Source of the DNA: Ruminococcaceae bacterium UBA7135
Lineage (GTDB): Bacteria; Bacillota; Clostridia; Oscillospirales; Ruminococcaceae
Assembly: GCA_002492075.1 (NCBI GenBank)
Contig: DKXD01000037.1
Location: 1 to 16,091 of the forward strand
Direction: 5' to 3'
DNA: 16,091 nucleotides
The notes under the pieces are model-generated. The model saw only the letters and a program-made list of their open reading frames with translations, had not been told where the DNA came from and made no database searches. Made by a program: the position numbers and the translations under genes. This document shows, in pieces, positions 13,535 through 16,091 of this stretch. Position 1 is the first letter of the stretch; every line of letters starts with the position of its first letter.

Positions 13535-14656
13535 ATGGATAAAACAGTTATAAATTTTCGTTTATCAGAATTAAGAAAAGCAAGGCATATAACACAAGGT
13601 GAACTTGCAGAAATTGTCGGCACTTCCTTTCAGACAATAAGTAAGTGGGAAAATGGTATTACTATGCCTGATATAACCGTTCTTCCCGTACTTGCGGCTT
13701 TCTTTGAAGTTTCCATTGATGAGTTGTTAGGAATAAAGCCTTTAAAGGGTGATGTATATTCCTCTGAAGAGACCGATTCTGAAAAGTTCTGGGATAATCA
13801 TTTTGAATATATTATGCGTTCAAGGAATGAAAGCTGGAATAATGATTATCTCGGTTTTCTCATTCGTGAGGTATGGAAAATAGATAATCTCGTCAACGTA
13901 CTTGATTGCGGGTGCGGATATGCACATTTCGCTCCGATGTTGATGAAATATTTGCCCGAAGGCAGCAGCTATACAGGCATAGATTTCTCATCTTCATTAA
14001 CTGAACAGGCTGAAAAAATGCTTGAAAAATACAATATTGACGGCAAGATTTTAAAAGGCGATTTTCTTGAAAGTAATTTCAGAGATAAATTCGATATTGT
14101 AATGTGCCAGTCTGTACTCCGTCATATAGGTGATTCCAAAGCATTCATAAGCAAGATGATAGATGCGGCGGTTGATGGAGGGCTTATTATATGTATTGAT
14201 ACCAACCGTGAAATCGAGTGCTGTGGTTTGTATATTGAGGGTATGGATTACGGAGATTTATGTGACCATAGCGGAGCAATTAAGCATTGGAAATCCGAGC
14301 TTGAAAATTCCAAAAGAGATTATGCAGCCGCAATGAGAAATGCCTATGTTATGCGTGAGCTTGGCTTGGCGGATATTGATATTCGTATGAGCGATAAGGT
14401 ATCTTTCGTTTGTCCTGAACAGAGTGATCATGATACCAAAATCAACGATTTTATTGATTCTAAAAGTTTATGGTATTCAGACGTTGAGGAGGCTGTTGAA
14501 AGACTAATCAATCACGGTATGACAAGAAATGAAGCAGAAACGTATGTTGGTAAAACAAACAAAATATGCAATTACCTTGAAAATAATAAAAACGATGTTG
14601 CTTTTACACGTTTCAAAGGCAAAACAATAACTTTTGGTTGGAAAAGGAGAGTTTGA
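13535..14656 (+). CDS. XRE-type HTH domain fused to a SAM methyltransferase
   Basis: A 373-residue cytoplasmic protein. Residues about 8-66 form a Cro/C1-type HTH; QGELAEIVGTSFQTISKWEN is the typical DNA-binding helix pair, and the domain ends with FEVSIDELLG. A linker leads to a class I methyltransferase from about residue 85, with motif I NVLDCGCGYAHF (121-132), acidic Asp150 in YTGIDFSS, LKGDFLE (about 173-179) and FDIVMCQSVLRHI (about 186-198). The C-terminal 90 residues are a family-specific extension. The fusion suggests either a regulator that senses through its enzyme domain or a DNA-guided methylase; the target is unknown. The start has AAAGGAT about eight bases upstream. Composition is more AT-rich than the genes to the left. 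The stop lies one base before the NUDIX start, so the pair is translationally coupled. Confidence 0.88.
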   Translation: MDKTVINFRLSELRKARHITQGELAEIVGTSFQTISKWENGITMPDITVLPVLAAFFEVSIDELLGIKPLKGDVYSSEETDSEKFWDNHFEYIMRSRNESWNNDYLGFLIREVWKIDNLVNVLDCGCGYAHFAPMLMKYLPEGSSYTGIDFSSSLTEQAEKMLEKYNIDGKILKGDFLESNFRDKFDIVMCQSVLRHIGDSKAFISKMIDAAVDGGLIICIDTNREIECCGLYIEGMDYGDLCDHSGAIKHWKSELENSKRDYAAAMRNAYVMRELGLADIDIRMSDKVSFVCPEQSDHDTKINDFIDSKSLWYSDVEEAVERLINHGMTRNEAETYVGKTNKICNYLENNKNDVAFTRFKGKTITFGWKRRV

Positions 14657-14657
14657 A

Positions 14658-15104
14658 ATGGACAATTACAGCTTATCGGTTGGTGTTATAGTGATAAAGG
14701 ATTCAAAGGTTTTGCTTGTAAAGCATAACTATGGCAGTGCCAACGGCAAGTATCTGAATCCGGGCGGATTTTTGAAAGACGGAGAACTGCCTGAAGAAGC
14801 AGCGGTTCGTGAGGTCTTTGAAGAAACAGGCGTAAAGATTTCGCCTGTCGGAATGATTGCTGTTCGCTGCCGCAGTAATGAGTGGTATATGGTTTTCAAG
14901 GCTGATTATGTCGAGGGCGAGCCTTGTAAAAATGCTGAGGAAAATGATGAAGCTGTGTTTATGGATATAGGTTGGGCTCTTTCAAATCCGCTGGTAACAG
15001 ATACAGCTAAAACACTTATTCAGACGTCGTTATACGGCAAGGTAATACCTGCTGTTGACTGCCGTAAATATCGGTGGATGTATTCGGTTGATAATATAGT
15101 GTAA
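14658..15104 (+). CDS. NUDIX hydrolase
   Basis: A 148-residue cytoplasmic pyrophosphohydrolase. The complete NUDIX box G-x5-E-x7-RE-U-x-EE-x-G-U is present at residues 37-59 (GFLKDGELPEEAAVREVFEE followed by TGV), so the magnesium-binding glutamates are intact. The family cleaves nucleoside diphosphates linked to another group; the exact substrate is not readable. The start at 14658 is chosen over an in-frame GTG at 14634 because AAAGGAG lies about nine bases before it, inside the end of the preceding gene. The one-base gap to the HTH-methyltransferase gene implies coupled synthesis and a joint role, perhaps in handling a modified nucleotide or small molecule. Confidence 0.93.
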   Translation: MDNYSLSVGVIVIKDSKVLLVKHNYGSANGKYLNPGGFLKDGELPEEAAVREVFEETGVKISPVGMIAVRCRSNEWYMVFKADYVEGEPCKNAEENDEAVFMDIGWALSNPLVTDTAKTLIQTSLYGKVIPAVDCRKYRWMYSVDNIV

Positions 15105-15199
15105 TATGATAAAAACAGTCGGGCAATCTTTCAGCCTAAATGCTATAATAAATACGGTGATAAAATAATTTATATGTGAAACACTGAAATTCATGGTTC
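15105..15199. other. AT-rich spacer after the NUDIX gene
   Basis: No ORF or strong secondary structure is visible. A TATAAT at about 15153 lacks a matching -35 box. The spacer ends where the insertion-sequence remnant begins. Confidence 0.4.
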
Positions 15200-15563
15200 T
15201 GAATTATAAACTGTGTAAATGCATTTTCCAAGAAAAAATGCCAAGACTGGAAAAGCAGTCAAAATGAGGCAACGCTGAGGAGCGACCAACGCAGACTGTG
15301 TGATAATACGGTGAAGAGCAGCGGTACGAAAAGCCGCTGTTTTTCTCTTCATCGGATATCTCCAAGCGGGCAAACCTAGTCAGCCGTCAGGATGCCAGTT
15401 CAGACTGCCAGTCTATCCTCAAAGAAAATAGCAATCTGTGCATACGCAAGTCCCCAGTCACGGAAGGGCATAGTTCACTTTTTTGAGATCTCGCAGACGT
15501 TCATATAAACTACCTTGCGGATAGAATCGTCCGTGGGGAAGATCGCTTTTGACTTTGTGAAGG
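15200..15563 (-). mobile_element. IS256-family insertion sequence remnant
   Basis: On the minus strand 15561-15400 translates to FTKSKAIFPTDDSIRKVVYM, NVCEISKK, a TGA, then TMPFRDWGLAYAQIAIFFED and RLAV before a stop at 15400-15402. This matches the C-terminal end of mutator/IS256-type transposases, whose conserved block reads about KKWT-P-R-W; the Trp is changed to TGA at 15475-15477. Everything upstream of this end is missing. The outer end probably lies near 15200-15225, where ATAAACTGTGTAAATGC resembles the terminal repeats of the family. No partner repeat was found, so the element is a dead fragment. Confidence 0.75.
15319..15344 (+). terminator. Hairpin with T run inside the IS remnant
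   Basis: CAGCGG (15319-15324) pairs with CCGCTG (15334-15339) and is followed by five T. The flanking GAAGAG and CTCTTC could extend the stem. On the plus strand it would stop transcription coming from the NUDIX gene 215 bases upstream; IS256-type elements often carry such a structure past the transposase stop. Confidence 0.5.
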
Positions 15564-15588
15564 GCTAAGCCGGAAAACAAATAAGCGC

Positions 15589-15618
15589 AGCCGACCGCAG
15601 GCAATTCTGCGGTCGGCT
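15589..15618. terminator. Perfect 12-bp hairpin
   Basis: AGCCGACCGCAG and CTGCGGTCGGCT pair perfectly around a six-base loop. It lies 46 bases past the restored stop of the right-edge gene on the minus strand and just before the IS remnant, so it most likely terminates that gene. The T run on the minus strand is interrupted (TTATTTGTTTT). Confidence 0.6.
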
Positions 15619-15663
15619 ATATTGTTTGACAATGTTAGTATAATGCGGGTTTGTCTTGTATCC

Positions 15664-16091
15664 TTAAATATGGTACTCCTTCCATGTCTTTCCCATAACA
15701 GCACCATAAAATTTGTCAAGGCAGTCAATAAATATTGCTGTCTTCTCCTCTGAAGTCTTACCGAATACAGAACGAAGGTCGAAAGTAATATTGACGTTGT
15801 TGGAATTGATAAGATCAAAGAGATAAATTTATAGAGATTTGTGTTAAAATCAGCGCTGTTTATGCACTTGCTAAGGGGTGGCATATACTCAGACAGTGCG
15901 ACGCTGTTATTATTTATGAGAAACCTCGAATATTCATTTTCTGTTTCAACGACTACCTCTTCAATTATCTTATTGAGGTGAGGTATCTCAGCAGGTGCAG
16001 TACCCCATGAACTCATATCAAGAGTTTTGATGTCGCAGCCTTTTTCGTATAGCTTATAGGCAATAACAAGTGCAAATTTTTTACAAAAATA
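15664..16091 (-). pseudogene. Frameshifted gene of unknown function, runs off the right edge
   Basis: The minus-strand frame is open from the window end (KFALVIAYKLYEKGCDIKTL, then DMSSWGTAPAEIPHLNKIIE) to NTNLYKFI near 15825. It then loses sense in that frame, while the next frame continues as LFDLINSNNVNITFDLRSVF, GKTSEEKTAIFIDCLDKFYG and AVMGKTWKEYHI, with a stop at 15664-15666. One single-base loss or gain near 15818-15830 explains this, in an A/T-rich stretch where a sequencing error is also possible. The ATG at 16014-16016 is probably internal, because the frame stays open beyond it to the edge. I do not recognise the family; no signal peptide or membrane helix is evident in the visible 140 residues. 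A strong hairpin follows the stop. Confidence 0.6.

Overview
The window looks like a chromosomal segment from a low-to-mid GC Gram-positive bacterium of the class Clostridia, probably a gut-type Oscillospiraceae/Ruminococcus relative. The evidence is AGGAGG-type ribosome binding sites before most genes, near-consensus TTGACA/TATAAT promoters, the zinc-ribbon form of ribosomal protein L28, a Clostridia-like TrpS, and YidC2 and LtaS-type envelope proteins. Assignment below class level is inference.

Bases 1-8114, all on the minus strand, hold an envelope-polymer cluster. In transcription order it contains an LtaS/sulfatase-fold membrane enzyme (8114-6444) and a second paralogue (6146-4467) with its own near-perfect promoter. 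Next comes a 698-residue fusion of a complete YidC/Oxa1 insertase domain to a CDP-glycerol glycerophosphotransferase (TagB/TagF-like) domain (4418-2322). It is followed by an 81-residue single-pass membrane protein coupled to the fusion by an ATGA overlap, a lipoprotein carrying two near-identical tandem domains, and a small SAM methyltransferase. A GC-rich hairpin closes the cluster at the left edge. The gene content suggests synthesis or decoration of a glycerophosphate-containing surface polymer, with the insertase domain physically tied to the polymerase-type enzyme. That fusion is the most striking item in the window.

Bases 8190-9663 are housekeeping: rpmB (L28) with its own promoter and intrinsic terminator, and trpS. 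Bases 9703-12928 carry a SAM methyltransferase, a decayed C-terminal fragment of an aminotransferase gene, a DMT/EamA transporter with a histidine-rich tail, and an intact class I/II PLP aminotransferase under a clear promoter. The decayed fragment is a copy of the 3' end of the intact aminotransferase, so the transporter is flanked by the intact gene on one side and the broken copy on the other.

From about 13.0 kb onward the character changes. A gene-poor stretch of about 500 bases ends in a plus-strand terminator. It is followed by a visibly AT-richer plus-strand pair: an XRE-type HTH fused to a methyltransferase, and a NUDIX hydrolase one base downstream. After these come a decayed IS256-family transposase remnant, a 12-bp perfect hairpin, and a frameshifted gene of unknown function that runs off the right edge. 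This end looks like accessory, horizontally acquired DNA. No tRNA, rRNA, CRISPR array or T-box was seen.
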